Part shown: positions 32,444 to 44,792 of the stretch, in pieces
Layout: the number at the start of each line of letters is the position of its first letter
How positions within the stretch are numbered: the stretch's first letter is position 1
Assembly: GCA_020353235.1 (NCBI GenBank)
Contig: CP070693.1
Span: 590,831 to 641,192 of the forward strand
Length of the DNA: 50,362 nucleotides
Source of the DNA: Dehalococcoidia bacterium
GTDB taxonomy: Bacteria; Chloroflexota; Dehalococcoidia; Dehalococcoidales; JAUYDJ01
Direction: 5' to 3'
Program-made: the position numbers and the translations under genes
Notes under the pieces: model-generated
Database searches by the model: none
What the model was told of the DNA's origin: nothing
What the model saw: only the letters and a program-made list of their open reading frames with translations

Positions 32444-33865
32444 ATGAAGAGCGACTTTCTGCTGGCAATCACCCAGCTCTCGGCAGAGAAGAACCTGCCT
32501 AAAGAGGTGGTTCTTGCCGCTGTGGAGACAGCTCTGGTATCAGCCTATAAGAAGGACAATTTTGCCGGTTCCCAGAACATTTCGGTCAAAATTAACCCGG
32601 GCACGGGTAAGGTTACGGTATGGGCAGAGAAGAGCGTGGTGGAAAAACCAGAGGATACCCGCCGTGAGATATCTCTGGAGGAGGCAAAACAGCTCAAACC
32701 AGAGGTAGAGATTGAGGATACGGTGATGGTAGAGGTCACCCCGGCTAATGCCGGGCGCATTGCCGCCCAAACCGCCAAGCAGGTCATTCTACAACGGCTT
32801 CATGAAGCCGAGCACAGTGCCATACTAGAGGAATTTACTGATAAGGAAGACGATATCGTTACCGGAATGGTGCAGCGCATCGAGCCCAGGCAGACACTTA
32901 TTGACTTAGGCCGTACCGAGGCGGTGCTACCGGCAAGCGAGCAGGTAACCAGCGAGCGCTACCGGGTAGGCCAAAGACTCAAGGTCTATCTCTCCGAGGT
33001 AGCCCAGACTGCCCGGGGACCGAAAGTAGTCGTGTCACGCTCTCACCCCGATTTGCTGCGCCGACTGCTGGAGCTGGAGGTCCCCGAAATTGCCAACGGC
33101 ACCGTGGAGCTAAAATCAATCGCCCGTGAAGCTGGCTCGCGGAGCAAGATAGCCGTTGCCTCACGCCAGCCCGGTATTGACCCGGTTGGCTGCTGTGTTG
33201 GGCTGCGTGGCATCAGAATACAGAATATTGTCAACGAGCTAAACGGGGAAAGAATAGATGTGGTGCTGTGGGAGTCCAACCTGTCCGCCTTTATTGCCAA
33301 CGCGCTTAGTCCCGCTCAGGTAGTACATGTTGAGCTGAATGAGGCAGAAGAGGCGGCTACTGTCGTTGTCCCGGACAAGCAGCTATCACTGGCTATTGGC
33401 AAAGAGGGACAAAACGTCAGGCTCGCCGCCAAGCTCACCGGCTCGCGAATCGACATCAAGAGTGCTTCTGAAGCTGAGGTAGAAAGAGCCGAAGCGGAAA
33501 CGCAGAAGACGGAAGAGGTCAAACCACCCGCCGAGCTGGAAGAAGAGGTATTGACCGGTGAGGAGCTTGCCCCCGAAATACCTGAGGATAAGGAGCCGGC
33601 GGCGGTGGCTACGGAAGCTACCGAGGCTGATGCCGAGGTGCTACCGTCTCTGGATTCTGAATTTGCGCCTCCAGTGGCTCCCGAACCGGAAGTAGACGAG
33701 AAAGCCCGGCTTCGCTTTGCTGAGGATATTATGCCGGCCAAGCCGGTGCCCAAATCAAAACAGCGCAAAAAGAAGGGCACCCACGAAAGAGAGGAGACCG
33801 AAGAGAGCACCCGGCGCCGGAAACGCCGAGAGCAGGAAATTGTGATAGATGAAGAGGAGTACTAG
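32444..33865 (+). CDS. nusA: Transcription termination/antitermination factor NusA
   Basis: A 473-residue NusA. The N-terminal RNA-polymerase-binding domain ([27 protein letters not shown]) is followed by an S1 domain (about 135–205; [20 protein letters not shown]) and two KH domains ([60 protein letters not shown]). After residue ~340 comes an acidic Glu/Ala/Pro-rich linker of about 90 residues, and a basic Lys/Arg tail ([36 protein letters not shown]). The start follows GGGGGGAGG. It overlaps rnpM by 17 bp. Confidence 0.97.
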   Translation: MKSDFLLAITQLSAEKNLPKEVVLAAVETALVSAYKKDNFAGSQNISVKINPGTGKVTVWAEKSVVEKPEDTRREISLEEAKQLKPEVEIEDTVMVEVTPANAGRIAAQTAKQVILQRLHEAEHSAILEEFTDKEDDIVTGMVQRIEPRQTLIDLGRTEAVLPASEQVTSERYRVGQRLKVYLSEVAQTARGPKVVVSRSHPDLLRRLLELEVPEIANGTVELKSIAREAGSRSKIAVASRQPGIDPVGCCVGLRGIRIQNIVNELNGERIDVVLWESNLSAFIANALSPAQVVHVELNEAEEAATVVVPDKQLSLAIGKEGQNVRLAAKLTGSRIDIKSASEAEVERAEAETQKTEEVKPPAELEEEVLTGEELAPEIPEDKEPAAVATEATEADAEVLPSLDSEFAPPVAPEPEVDEKARLRFAEDIMPAKPVPKSKQRKKKGTHEREETEESTRRRKRREQEIVIDEEEY

Positions 33866-34145
33866 TCCGATTAAGCACATACCCCGACGCACTTGTGTTG
33901 CCTGTCACCAGGTGAGTGCCAAACGAGGACTGATTCGGCTGGTGCGTATCGCTGATGGTAGTGTGGAGGTTGATACTACCGGCAAGAAGGCCGGTCGCGG
34001 AGCCTACCTATGCCCGGCAGCGGACTGCTGGGAGGCGGGACTGAAGGACAAAAGACTGGAGCACACCCTACGAACCAAGCTCAGCGAGGATAATCGTCAT
34101 CAGCTCATTGAATATGGCCAAAGCCTGACCGGAATTAAGCAATGA
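33849..34145 (+). CDS. rnpM: RNase P modulator RnpM (YlxR)
   Basis: A 98-residue YlxR-family protein: [40 protein letters not shown] and [20 protein letters not shown] are the family's conserved blocks (GRGAYxCP…C). In Firmicutes the protein binds RNase P RNA. It sits between nusA and infB as usual, starting inside the nusA end and overlapping infB by 4 bp, so the three are translationally coupled. Confidence 0.93.
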   Translation: MKRSTSPIKHIPRRTCVACHQVSAKRGLIRLVRIADGSVEVDTTGKKAGRGAYLCPAADCWEAGLKDKRLEHTLRTKLSEDNRHQLIEYGQSLTGIKQ

Positions 34146-35980
34146 ACAAGAACGCTAAACCAAATGAGTCTCCGGGTGGAGCCCCAGACACTAGCCCTGC
34201 CCCGACCAAGCAACGCTCGGTGGAGATACCCCACTCCATAGGAGTGCGGCAACTGGCTGAACTGCTTGGGGTTAGCGCCATCGACATTATCAAGCAGCTT
34301 ATGAAAAATGGCATTATGGCCAACATCAATCAGGTGATTGATTATGAAGCCGCCGCCACCGTAGCCAGTGCCCTCGGCTATACATCATCCCTGACCCCCC
34401 GGGTGGAGCGAGCTTCAGCCCAGGCGGCTGGCGAGACCAAGCGGCGTCCCCAGTTTGAGGAGAAAGAGCTAAAAGGTCTTCAACACCGGCCACCGGTGGT
34501 TACCGTAATGGGGCATGTCAACCACGGTAAGACTAGACTGCTTGATGCCATCCGGCAGACCAACGTCATGGATTCTGAAGCCGGGGGCATTACCCAGCAT
34601 ATTGGCGCCTATCAGGTAAATGTTAGCAAGCAGAAAATCACCTTCCTGGATACCCCCGGGCACGAAGCCTTTACCGCAATGCGGGCTCATGGCGCCCAGA
34701 TAACCGATATTGCCATTCTGGTGGTGGCTGCCGATGACGGGGTAATGCCGCAAACCCTGGAAGCCATCGACCATGCCCGCGCTGCCGGGGTGCCGATTGT
34801 GGTCGCCATCAATAAAATTGATAAGCCCAATGCTGACCCGGAGCAGGTCAAAAAACAGCTGGCTGATGTCGGACTGGTTATTGAGGAATGGGGAGGCGAT
34901 ACCGTCTGTGTCCCCATTTCCGCCAAAGAGAAAAAGGGTATCGCCGAACTGCTGGAAAATCTGCTGGTGGTGGCGGAGGTAGAAGACCTCAAGGCAGACC
35001 CCTCCCGACCCGCGGAAGGGGTGGTCATCGAGGCCGAACTGGATCGCTCCAAGGGAACCTTAGCCACCGTGCTGGTGCAAAATGGGACCCTGAAAGTAGG
35101 CGATACGGTGGTGATAGGCAGTATCTGGGGTAGGGTCAGAGCCATGTTCGGTGATACCGGTAAGCCGCTGAAGAAGGTTGAGCCAAGTACCCCGGTAGCC
35201 ATTCTGGGTTTGAGCAGTGTCCCCCAGGCCGGTGACATACTGACCACCGTGGCCAACGAACGGCTGGCACAGGCGCTAATTGCGAAGCGCAATCTAGCCA
35301 TGGAACGGGGGTCCTCAGTAAGGACAAGGGCAGTCAGCCTGGTCAATCTCTACAACCAGATAAGTGCCGGCGGAATCAAAGAGCTCAATGTTATCCTCAA
35401 GACCGATGTTCAGGGTAGCATTGCCCCCATCCGTTCTTCCCTGGAACGACTGGCTACCGAAGAAGTCCAGGTCAGGCTTATTCGCATTGCCACCGGCAAT
35501 GTTACCGAAAGCGATGTCATGCTGGCATCCGCTTCCAAGGGACTGATTATCGGCTTTGGCGTTAGCTCCGAGCCGGGAGTAAAGCGCCTGGCGGAAACAG
35601 AAGGTATCGACGTCCGTTACTACGATGTCATCTACAATCTGGTAGACGATATCGAGAAGGCACTCAAGGGTATGCTAGAGCCCACCTACGTTGAGGTCAT
35701 CGAGGGCCACGCCGAGGTAAAGGCTATCTTCGCCACCGGTAAAGCCGGCAAGGTGGCTGGTGTCTATGTTAATGAAGGCAAGGCAACCCGGGGTGTCGCG
35801 GTTAAAGTACGGCGTGGCGAAGAAGTGGTGCACGAGTCCGTGGTCAGCAGTATGCGGCGCTTCAAAGACGATGTCAAGGAAGTGGCGGCTGGCTTGGAGT
35901 GCGGTGTGGGGGTGGAGGGCTTCGACAAGTTTGAAGTTGGCGATATATTAGAGTTCTTCCACCGAGAGAAAGCGGGCTAG
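34142..35980 (+). CDS. infB: Translation initiation factor IF-2
   Basis: A 612-residue IF-2 that places initiator tRNA on the ribosome. It has a short N-terminus with one IF2_N module ([20 protein letters not shown]), then the GTPase domain with [31 protein letters not shown] and [20 protein letters not shown], domain II ([20 protein letters not shown]) and C-terminal domains ([34 protein letters not shown]). The G1 loop reads GHVNHGKT where IF-2 normally has GHVDHGKT. The protein is short against E. coli (890), as is usual in this phylum. Confidence 0.97.
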   Translation: MNKNAKPNESPGGAPDTSPAPTKQRSVEIPHSIGVRQLAELLGVSAIDIIKQLMKNGIMANINQVIDYEAAATVASALGYTSSLTPRVERASAQAAGETKRRPQFEEKELKGLQHRPPVVTVMGHVNHGKTRLLDAIRQTNVMDSEAGGITQHIGAYQVNVSKQKITFLDTPGHEAFTAMRAHGAQITDIAILVVAADDGVMPQTLEAIDHARAAGVPIVVAINKIDKPNADPEQVKKQLADVGLVIEEWGGDTVCVPISAKEKKGIAELLENLLVVAEVEDLKADPSRPAEGVVIEAELDRSKGTLATVLVQNGTLKVGDTVVIGSIWGRVRAMFGDTGKPLKKVEPSTPVAILGLSSVPQAGDILTTVANERLAQALIAKRNLAMERGSSVRTRAVSLVNLYNQISAGGIKELNVILKTDVQGSIAPIRSSLERLATEEVQVRLIRIATGNVTESDVMLASASKGLIIGFGVSSEPGVKRLAETEGIDVRYYDVIYNLVDDIEKALKGMLEPTYVEVIEGHAEVKAIFATGKAGKVAGVYVNEGKATRGVAVKVRRGEEVVHESVVSSMRRFKDDVKEVAAGLECGVGVEGFDKFEVGDILEFFHREKAG

Positions 35981-35986
35981 AGAATC

Positions 35987-36373
35987 ATGTCCCATCGCAT
36001 TCAGCGGGTAAACAATTTAATTCGCCACGAAATCAGCGAAATGCTACAACGCCAAGTCAAAGATCCCCGACTGGGCACTTTTATTACGGTTACCGACGTG
36101 GCTACTTCTCCCGATTTCAAGTACGCCAAGATATTTGTCAGTTATCTGGCCAGTGATGATGAGGAGAAGCAGGAAACACTGAGCGTACTGGCCGCCGCCG
36201 CCGGCTTCTTCCGCCGCGAACTGGGTAAGCGGCTGGACCTGCCCCATATTCCCGAACTGACCTTTCAGTGGGATGATTCTATTGAGCGCGGGACCCACCT
36301 CCTCCAGTTAATTGACCAGGTCAGTAAAGAAACCAAGCCCGACCAGAACCAGAAACGAAATAGGAAGCAATAA
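35987..36373 (+). CDS. rbfA: 30S ribosome-binding factor A
   Basis: A 128-residue RbfA for late 16S rRNA maturation. Family blocks: MSHRIQRVNNLIRHEISEML, VKDPRLGTFITVTDVATSPD, YAKIFVSYLASDDEE, and the end LPHIPELTFQWDDSIERGTH followed by LLQLIDQV. A basic tail (DQNQKRNRKQ) ends it. It starts 6 bp after infB and closes the nusA operon; a small gene lies beyond on the other strand. Confidence 0.95.
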   Translation: MSHRIQRVNNLIRHEISEMLQRQVKDPRLGTFITVTDVATSPDFKYAKIFVSYLASDDEEKQETLSVLAAAAGFFRRELGKRLDLPHIPELTFQWDDSIERGTHLLQLIDQVSKETKPDQNQKRNRKQ

Positions 36374-36392
36374 CCTTAGGCTTTCTTTAGCG

Positions 36393-36626
36393 TTAAATCT
36401 TTAATCCCTGTATATTGGGGTCATCTAGGTTCTTGGCTTTCAATTTATCTAATAAGCCCTGCAACTCTTCATTTTCGATACCTGTCAATTTAGCCCTGAT
36501 AAGTTTGAACATAAGCTCATCGAATCTTTGCCAATCCTTACCCATTGAGTTCATTACCCTTGCTTGAAGCCACCTATCCCGCTTAACCTTCCTCAACCAT
36601 TCCCTTATATTAGATTCCCCTGCCAT
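36393..36626 (-). CDS. Small hypothetical helical protein
   Basis: A 77-residue charged, Leu-rich helical protein with the start at ATG 36626 (MAGESNIREWLRKVKRDRWL), chosen because GAAGGGTGA lies just upstream; a TTG five codons earlier (36641) is the alternative. It has no cysteines, signal peptide or membrane segment. The segment NEELQGLLDKLKAKNLDDPN looks like a helical hairpin. Family unknown. It lies alone on the minus strand between rbfA and truB, its base composition is more AT-rich than its neighbours, and it may be acquired. Confidence 0.55.
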   Translation of the reverse strand: MAGESNIREWLRKVKRDRWLQARVMNSMGKDWQRFDELMFKLIRAKLTGIENEELQGLLDKLKAKNLDDPNIQGLKI

Positions 36627-36686
36627 AGCTTCACCCTTCAAAACCTTTGTCAGTATTATATCACCGCTTGATTGTTAGAAAAAAGT

Positions 36687-36718
36687 TAGGGGGCTTCAGG
36701 TTTCCCCAAAGCCCCCTA
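36687..36718. terminator. Strong hairpin, likely two-way terminator
   Basis: TAGGGGGCTT and AAGCCCCCTA form a perfect 10-bp stem with a 12-nt loop. On the minus strand it is followed by ACTTTTTT; on the plus strand by CTTTGTTG. It can end the nusA–rbfA transcript and isolates truB. Confidence 0.75.
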
Positions 36719-36743
36719 CTTTGTTGATGGGAATCATTCCGCT

Positions 36744-36773
36744 TTGATTTAGTAATTGAGAACAATGTAGAAT
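36744..36773 (+). promoter_or_regulatory. truB: Predicted truB promoter
   Basis: TTGATT (36744–36749), 18-bp spacer, TAGAAT (36768–36773), 27 bp before the truB ATG and downstream of the hairpin terminator. Confidence 0.5.
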
Positions 36774-36800
36774 GGGAGCGGTCTTTTATGGGAAGTAGTC

Positions 36801-37706
36801 ATGGACGGCATATTAAACATCAACAAGCCCCCGGGCAGAACCTCGTTCAGTATCGTTGCCGAAATCAAAAGACTAAGCGGCGAGCCGCGGGTGGGGCATG
36901 CCGGCACCCTCGACCCATCGGCGACCGGTGTCCTGCCCATCTGCCTTGGCCGGGGAACGAGGGTTGTCCCCTTCTTGATGACGGCCACCAAGACCTACCG
37001 GGCCCAGATTGAACTAGGCGTAACCACCGATACCTATGATGCCGAAGGTGAGATTATCCAGCAAAAAGACCCCTCCCCCATCAGCCGGGAACAGCTGGAA
37101 TCAGCCCTTAATTCTTTCCGCGGCTCAATCCAGCAAACTCCCCCGATGTATAGCGCGGTGAAGCATCAGGGCCAGCCACTGTATAAACTGGCCCGGGCGG
37201 GAATCAATGTCAAGCGGAAAAGCCGGCCGGTCCGGATTGACCGCCTTGAGCTTACCGACTGGCAGCCACCGCTGGCTACCATAGAAGTAACCTGTGGTAA
37301 AGGTACTTACATCCGCTCTCTGGCTCACGATCTGGGGCAATCCCTCGGCTGCGGCGCTAGCCTACGCAGCCTGATTCGACTGAGATACGGACCTTTTGAC
37401 ATCGCCGAGGCTATCTCCCTGCCCCAAGTTGGGGACGCCTTCCGCCTCGGCTACGGGCATAACTTTATCTATCCCATTGATAGTGTTCTTTTAGACTGGC
37501 CGGCAGTGGTGGTCAATGATGAAATGGCTCAGGCGGTAGTTAAAGGGCAACCGGTGAGACTAAAGAAGTCGGGTGGTGCCAAGAAGCGCGGTTACTGCCG
37601 TGTCTATGCCCCCGACGGCCACTTTCTAGGCGTGCTACACTACCACCCGGAAAGAGAAAGCTGGCAGCCGGAGCGGATTTTTAGCCGTGAATTTTCACAG
37701 ACTTGA
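36801..37706 (+). CDS. truB: tRNA pseudouridine-55 synthase
   Basis: A 301-residue TruB that makes pseudouridine 55 in the T loop of tRNAs. It begins MDGILNINKPPGRTSFSIVA, has the catalytic Asp in RVGHAGTLDPSATGVLPICL, then YRAQIELGVTTDTYDAEGEI and the tRNA-binding VTCGKGTYIRSLAHDLGQSL. A C-terminal PUA-like region follows (VVKGQPVRLKKSGGAKKRGY). It sits behind the nusA–rbfA cluster as in many bacteria, but with its own promoter. Confidence 0.97.
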   Translation: MDGILNINKPPGRTSFSIVAEIKRLSGEPRVGHAGTLDPSATGVLPICLGRGTRVVPFLMTATKTYRAQIELGVTTDTYDAEGEIIQQKDPSPISREQLESALNSFRGSIQQTPPMYSAVKHQGQPLYKLARAGINVKRKSRPVRIDRLELTDWQPPLATIEVTCGKGTYIRSLAHDLGQSLGCGASLRSLIRLRYGPFDIAEAISLPQVGDAFRLGYGHNFIYPIDSVLLDWPAVVVNDEMAQAVVKGQPVRLKKSGGAKKRGYCRVYAPDGHFLGVLHYHPERESWQPERIFSREFSQT

Positions 37707-37732
37707 CAGTCTACGTATAATAAGAATATAGT
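37703..37732 (+). promoter_or_regulatory. Predicted promoter of the inositol-lipid operon
   Basis: TTGACA (37703–37708), 18-bp spacer, TATAGT (37727–37732), 58 bp before the inositol-phosphate synthase ATG. The −35 overlaps the truB stop. Confidence 0.65.
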
Positions 37733-37790
37733 TCAGAAGGCGCTGAAGGGGAAACGAGCCGCCATTATCAAGCCGGAAAGGACTAAATTA

Positions 37791-38909
37791 ATGGATAAGA
37801 TAAACGTAGCCATAATCGGTGCCGGTAACTGTGCCTCATCGCTGGTTCAGGGCGTTCACTTTTATGGCAAGGCGAAGGAAAACGAATTTGTGCCCGGACT
37901 GATGCATGTCAACCTGGGCGGATATCACGTCAGTGATATCAATTTCGTGGCTGCCTTTGATATTGATAAGAACAAAGTAGGCAAAGACCTGGCGGAAGCC
38001 ATTTTCACCTGGCCGAACAACACCTTCAAGTTCAGTGATGTGCCCGCCACCGGGGTTACCGTCCAGCGTGGCATGACCCATGACAGTCTGGGCAAATATC
38101 TTTCCCAGATAATTGAGAAAGCGCCCGGCCAGACCGTCGATATCGTCAAGACACTTAAAGAAACCAAGACCCACGTTGTGGTTAACTACCTGCCGGTGGG
38201 CAGTGAAGAGGCGACCAAGTGGTACATTGAGCAAGTGCTAGCCGCCGGCTGCGGCTTTGTCAACTGTATCCCCGTTTTTATTGCCCAGGAGAACTACTGG
38301 CAACAGCGCTTTACCCAAAAAGGGCTTCCCGTGATTGGTGATGATATCAAGTCTCAGGTGGGGGCAACTATCGTTCACCGCATCCTGACCCGACTGTTTA
38401 GAGACCGTGGTGTCAAGCTGCTACGAACCTACCAGCTTAACTTTGGCGGCAACACCGACTTTCTGAATATGCTAGAACGGGAACGCCTTGAGTCAAAGAA
38501 GATATCCAAGACTACCGCGGTTACCTCTCAACTGGACTACAAGCTTGACCCCAATGACATTCACGTCGGTCCCAGTGACTATGTCCCCTGGCTGGCTGAC
38601 CGCAAGTTCTGCCATATCAAAATGGAAGGGCAAACCTTTGGCGATGTGCCCCTGAACGCAGAGCTAAAACTGGAGGTATGGGATAGCCCCAATTCAGCCG
38701 GAGTGGTTATTGATGCTATCCGATGTTGTAAACTTGCCCTGAACCGCCGACTGAGCGGTGCCCTAGTGGCCCCCTCAGCTTACTTCATGAAATCACCACC
38801 GGTTCAGTACACCGATGACGAAGCTCACCACCTAGTGGAAGATTTCATCGCCAGTAACAAGCAAGCTGAAGAGGAAAAAACAACCGAGCCAGTCCGCAGG
38901 GAGGTCTAA
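37791..38909 (+). CDS. ino1: myo-Inositol-1-phosphate synthase
   Basis: A 372-residue NAD-dependent enzyme that turns glucose 6-phosphate into inositol 1-phosphate. Rossmann motif [20 protein letters not shown], then [40 protein letters not shown], the catalytic region [20 protein letters not shown] and [12 protein letters not shown], and [20 protein letters not shown]. These match the short bacterial/archaeal-type synthases, including actinobacterial Ino1. It is the first gene of a three-gene unit with a glycosyltransferase and a CDP-alcohol phosphatidyltransferase, which points to inositol phospholipid synthesis. Confidence 0.92.
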   Translation: MDKINVAIIGAGNCASSLVQGVHFYGKAKENEFVPGLMHVNLGGYHVSDINFVAAFDIDKNKVGKDLAEAIFTWPNNTFKFSDVPATGVTVQRGMTHDSLGKYLSQIIEKAPGQTVDIVKTLKETKTHVVVNYLPVGSEEATKWYIEQVLAAGCGFVNCIPVFIAQENYWQQRFTQKGLPVIGDDIKSQVGATIVHRILTRLFRDRGVKLLRTYQLNFGGNTDFLNMLERERLESKKISKTTAVTSQLDYKLDPNDIHVGPSDYVPWLADRKFCHIKMEGQTFGDVPLNAELKLEVWDSPNSAGVVIDAIRCCKLALNRRLSGALVAPSAYFMKSPPVQYTDDEAHHLVEDFIASNKQAEEEKTTEPVRREV

Positions 38910-38920
38910 TCCAACCAGCA

Positions 38921-40087
38921 ATGAAGATAGCCCTTGTCTCGCCCTATGATTTTGCCTATCCCGGTGGGGTAACTCAGCATATCGCCCACCTAGAGCACCA
39001 ATTTACCAAAAAGGGGCATGAAGTCAAAATCCTGGCCCCGGCATCCAAGGCAGTTTCTGATTTGGGCGACCGGTTTATCCTCATCGGTAAGCCGAGACCA
39101 ATTCCAATCAGCGGTTCCATCGCTCGCATCACCATCTCACCCTGGTTATCATCAAGAATCAAGTCGGTGCTCGGCCAGGAAAAATTTGACATCATCCACC
39201 TTCACGAACCACTGGTGCCCATGCTCTGCACCACGGTGCTTCGCCTGTCAAAATCACCCACTATGGGCACCTTCCATGCTTCTGAATCCAGAGACTGGTA
39301 TGACTACGGCACACCCATTGCCAAGTTCTTTCTCAAGAAGTGGTTTCGCAAGCTTGACGGCAAGATTGCGGTGTCAGATCTGGCCAAGGACTGCATCTGC
39401 AAGCACTTCCCGGGATACTACAATATTATCCCTAATGGCGTCGATCTGGAGCACTTTTCCCCCACAGTAGCCCCGATTGAAGACTTCTGTGACGGTAAAT
39501 TAAATATCCTTTTCGTCGGCCGTCTGGAAAAACGAAAGGGCTTTGATTATCTCCTCAAAGCCTACTGCCAAGTGAAAGCGGAAATTCCCAACTCCCGGCT
39601 AATCGTCGTCGGTCCCGGCATCAGGCTGAGGCACAAATATGAGAAACGGGTCAAAAGAGGTGGGCTAGCCGACATTGTTTTCACCGGCTACGTCTCCTAT
39701 ACCGACCTGCCCCGGTACTACAAAACCGCCGATGTTTTCTGTGCCCCCGCCACCGGGTGGGAAAGCTTCGGCATCATTTTACTTGAGGCAATGGCGGTGG
39801 GTAAACCAATCGTTGCCTCCAATGTGGGCGGCTACGCCACCCTGATAACCCCCGGTGCCGAGGGCTACCTGGTGCCACCCAAAAACGAGCAAGCCCTGGC
39901 TGAGTCCCTGATTACTATCCTGAAGGACGACTCACTACGGCAGAAAATGGGGGCAAACGGGCAGCGTAAAGCCCAGGAGTATTCCTGGGAGAATGTCGCC
40001 CAGAGGGTACTGGATTACTATACCAGCGTGCTTAACGAGTCTGGCGGACAAGAAAAGTCGGCCCAAGCAGATAAAGCGTTAGCTTAA
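38921..40087 (+). CDS. GT4 glycosyltransferase, PimA-like
   Basis: A 388-residue GT-B glycosyltransferase. The N-terminal MKIALVSPYDFAYPGGVTQH resembles phosphatidylinositol mannosyltransferase PimA. Donor-binding features are IIPNGVDLEHFSP, LFVGRLEKRKGFDYLLKAY, VFCAPATGWESFGIILLEAM (the E-x7-E type motif of GT4) and GKPIVASNVGGYATLI. Placed between the inositol-phosphate synthase (11 bp upstream) and the phosphatidyltransferase (4 bp downstream), it most likely glycosylates an inositol lipid, as PimA does. Sugar and acceptor are not proven by sequence. Confidence 0.85.
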   Translation: MKIALVSPYDFAYPGGVTQHIAHLEHQFTKKGHEVKILAPASKAVSDLGDRFILIGKPRPIPISGSIARITISPWLSSRIKSVLGQEKFDIIHLHEPLVPMLCTTVLRLSKSPTMGTFHASESRDWYDYGTPIAKFFLKKWFRKLDGKIAVSDLAKDCICKHFPGYYNIIPNGVDLEHFSPTVAPIEDFCDGKLNILFVGRLEKRKGFDYLLKAYCQVKAEIPNSRLIVVGPGIRLRHKYEKRVKRGGLADIVFTGYVSYTDLPRYYKTADVFCAPATGWESFGIILLEAMAVGKPIVASNVGGYATLITPGAEGYLVPPKNEQALAESLITILKDDSLRQKMGANGQRKAQEYSWENVAQRVLDYYTSVLNESGGQEKSAQADKALA

Positions 40088-40091
40088 GCCA

Positions 40092-40694
40092 ATGACAAAG
40101 TTATCCCAAAGTCGCCAGCTGCTATCTTGTTACCTGACGCAACCATTGGCCAAGCTTTTAGCCCGAATTTCTTTTATCACCCCCAACACTATAACCTGCG
40201 CTGGCTTCCTGGTGACACTGGGGGCGGCCGGGCTGATTGCTACCCGGCACCTTTTTGCCGCCGGCTGGGTGGTGCTGCTGGCGGGTTTTCTGGATATTCT
40301 GGACGGCGCCCTAGCCCGCCATACCGGTCAGGTTAGCCGCTTTGGCGCCATTCTTGACTCCACGGTTGACCGCCTATCCGAGGCCGCCTTGCTCTTTGGT
40401 ATTTTAATATTCAGCCTGAGAGAACAGCTAGCCCTTGAGATTGTGCTGGTCTGTCTGGCGCTGATTGGCTCAATGATGGTGAGCTACATCCGGGCCAGGG
40501 CCGAGGGGCTGGGTCTGGAATGCCAGGTAGGCTTATTTACCCGAGCCGAGAGGGTTATCGTACTGGCGCTGGGTCTCTTGCTAAGCCAGTTCAATTATGC
40601 CTTAACCATCGCCCTGGTCATTATTACTTTATTCAGCTTCATCACCGCCAGCCAGAGATTTTTACACGTGTGGCAGCAGACCAGAAATAACTAG
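40092..40694 (+). CDS. CDP-alcohol phosphatidyltransferase, probable phosphatidylinositol(-phosphate) synthase
   Basis: A 200-residue membrane enzyme with about six helices. It contains the full catalytic motif D-x2-DG-x2-AR-x8-G-x3-D-x3-D, seen as DILDGALARHTGQVSRFG followed by AILDSTVD. It joins a CDP-diacylglycerol lipid to an alcohol; given the adjacent ino1 the alcohol is probably inositol 1-phosphate, making a phosphatidylinositol phosphate. Phosphatidylglycerophosphate synthase is the main alternative. It is 4 bp after the glycosyltransferase and 72 bp before purA. Confidence 0.85.
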   Translation: MTKLSQSRQLLSCYLTQPLAKLLARISFITPNTITCAGFLVTLGAAGLIATRHLFAAGWVVLLAGFLDILDGALARHTGQVSRFGAILDSTVDRLSEAALLFGILIFSLREQLALEIVLVCLALIGSMMVSYIRARAEGLGLECQVGLFTRAERVIVLALGLLLSQFNYALTIALVIITLFSFITASQRFLHVWQQTRNN

Positions 40695-40757
40695 CCCTGA
40701 GATTGATTTTAGGGTAAAATTAGAGGGCAAATTTACCAAGCAGATACTATAAGCTGA

Positions 40758-42936
<2,179 letters not shown>

Positions 42937-42940
<4 letters not shown>

Positions 42941-43962
42941 TTTTCACCTCCTGGATGTAGCCAGCCCCTCTCCACCACCTCTTCCGCAATCTGGACTGTG
43001 TTCAGCGCGGCTCCCTTACGTAGATTATCGGCCACCACCCACAGGACTAGCCCACAGGAATTTGAAGCATCCTGACGAATACGCCCCACAAAAACCTCAT
43101 CAGTACCCGCCGCTGACCACGGCTGAGGATAGAGGCTAATGGTCGGGTCATCCAATACCTTGACGCCGGGAGCCTCATTGAGAATATCCCGCGCCTCGTC
43201 AGGAGATATCGGCTGGGAGAATTCAATATGAATCGCCTCACTATGCCCGGTAAATACCGGCACCCGGACACAGGTGGCTGAAATAGCCATATCACTGGCA
43301 TGCATTATCTTCCTGGTTTCTTCCACCATCTTCCACTCTTCCTTGGTGTAGCCATTATCCAGAAAGACATCTATCTCGGGCAGTAGATTAAAGGCTATCT
43401 GATGAGGGTAGACATGAGGAATAGCCGTCTGCCCGTCCAGAATCTGCCTCGCCTGACTGGTCAGTTCATCCACAGCGGCGGTACCGGTACCGGACACTGC
43501 CTGGTAGGTATCAACCACAACGCGCTTAATCGGATTAGCCCGATGCAGCGGAGATAAAGCCACCACCATCTGAATGGTGGAGCAATTTGGATTGGCAATA
43601 ATCCCCTTGTGCCATTTAATGTCCTCTGGATTGACCTCGGGCACCACCAGTGGCACGTCCGGTTCCAATCTAAAGGCAGAACTATTATCAATGGCCAGCG
43701 CCCCCGACGCCGCTGCTATCGGCGAGAAGTAGCGGCTAACCTCACCACCCGCCGAAAAAAGGGCAATATCTATCCCCTTAAAGGATTCCGGGGTTGTCTC
43801 TTCAACCCTGACCTCCCGGTGGGCAACAAACATTTTCTTGCCGGCGAAACGGTCGGCCTCGAAGAGGCTGATTGAGTTCATGGGGAAGTGGCGTTGCTCC
43901 AGTACCCTGATAAATTCCTGCCCCACCAGCCCTTTAGCGCCAACAATGGCTACTTTGTACAT
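42937..43962 (-). CDS. asd: Aspartate-semialdehyde dehydrogenase
   Basis: A 341-residue NADPH enzyme making aspartate semialdehyde. YKVAIVGAKGLVGQEFIRVL is the nucleotide site, ALFSAGGEVSRYFSPIAAAS and AIDNSSAFRLEPDVPLVVPE follow, the catalytic Cys is in IIANPNCSTIQMVVALSPL, and ISATCVRVPVFTGHSEAIHI holds the catalytic His. It lies 8 bp after dapB and overlaps dapA; the three provide the first steps of diaminopimelate and lysine synthesis. Confidence 0.97.
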
Positions 43963-43970
43963 CTTTCTCC

Positions 43971-44765
43971 CTATAAACCAAGCAGATTGTCCAGACCATA
44001 GATCAGTCCCGGGTGCTTGACCACTTTTTTAATGGCCAGTATAACCCCGGGCATATAGCACTCTCGATTAATAGTATCATGGCGCAGGCTCAGCGTCTGT
44101 CCCGGTCCACCCAGAAGCACCTCCTGGTGCGCCATAAGACCGGGCAAGCGCACGCTGTGTATGTTTATCTGCTCAACCCTTTTACCACGGCTGTCCGAAG
44201 CCTTCTTCTGCTTGTCCGACAGGGAAAAGGGCTTGCCCCGAGCCGCCGCCATCGCTCTGGCGGTGGCCAGAGCCGTCCCCGAAGGGGAGTCAGCCTTCTG
44301 GTTGTGGTGTAACTCCACAATCTCGGCAGAGTCAAGATACTGGGCGGCTATCTTGGCCAAGTGTATCAATAGTACCGCACCGAGGGCGAAGTTTGGTGCC
44401 ACCACCGTCCCAATCTTATGAGCCTCAGTCAAGTGTTCTATCTCACCAATCTCATCCGGGGCCAGCCCGGTGGTCCCGATGACTAGGTTAACCCCATTCT
44501 GGGCAGCCACCCGTGCCGTCATCAGGGCAACATGAGCATTGGTGAAATCAACGACTACATTGGGCTTGGTTTTGGTAAGGATATACCCCAGGTCGTCGGC
44601 GAAGGGCACCAGTCCGGAGCCATCAGGCAGGGGGAGAAATTTCTCGTTGACCTCGGCTTCGATGGCACCGACCACTTCCATCCCAGGCTCACGGCATACC
44701 GCCTTAACCACCTCTCGCCCAACCATGCCCAACGCCCCGTTCACGGCTACTTTTATTAGCTTCAT
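43971..44765 (-). CDS. dapB: 4-Hydroxy-tetrahydrodipicolinate reductase
   Basis: A 264-residue NAD(P)H reductase. The N-terminal VAVNGALGMVGREVVKAVCR is the dinucleotide site, VVVDFTNAHVALMTARVA and LVIGTTGLAPDEI follow, and the catalytic signature is EIVELHHNQKADSPSGTALA, ending LRHDTINRECYMPGVILAIK. Slightly divergent at the GxxGRMG loop (GALGMVG). It follows pnp by 27 bp in the same transcript. Confidence 0.95.
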   Translation of the reverse strand: MKLIKVAVNGALGMVGREVVKAVCREPGMEVVGAIEAEVNEKFLPLPDGSGLVPFADDLGYILTKTKPNVVVDFTNAHVALMTARVAAQNGVNLVIGTTGLAPDEIGEIEHLTEAHKIGTVVAPNFALGAVLLIHLAKIAAQYLDSAEIVELHHNQKADSPSGTALATARAMAAARGKPFSLSDKQKKASDSRGKRVEQINIHSVRLPGLMAHQEVLLGGPGQTLSLRHDTINRECYMPGVILAIKKVVKHPGLIYGLDNLLGL

Positions 44766-44792
44766 AACCTGCCTCAGCTACCGAGATATTTG

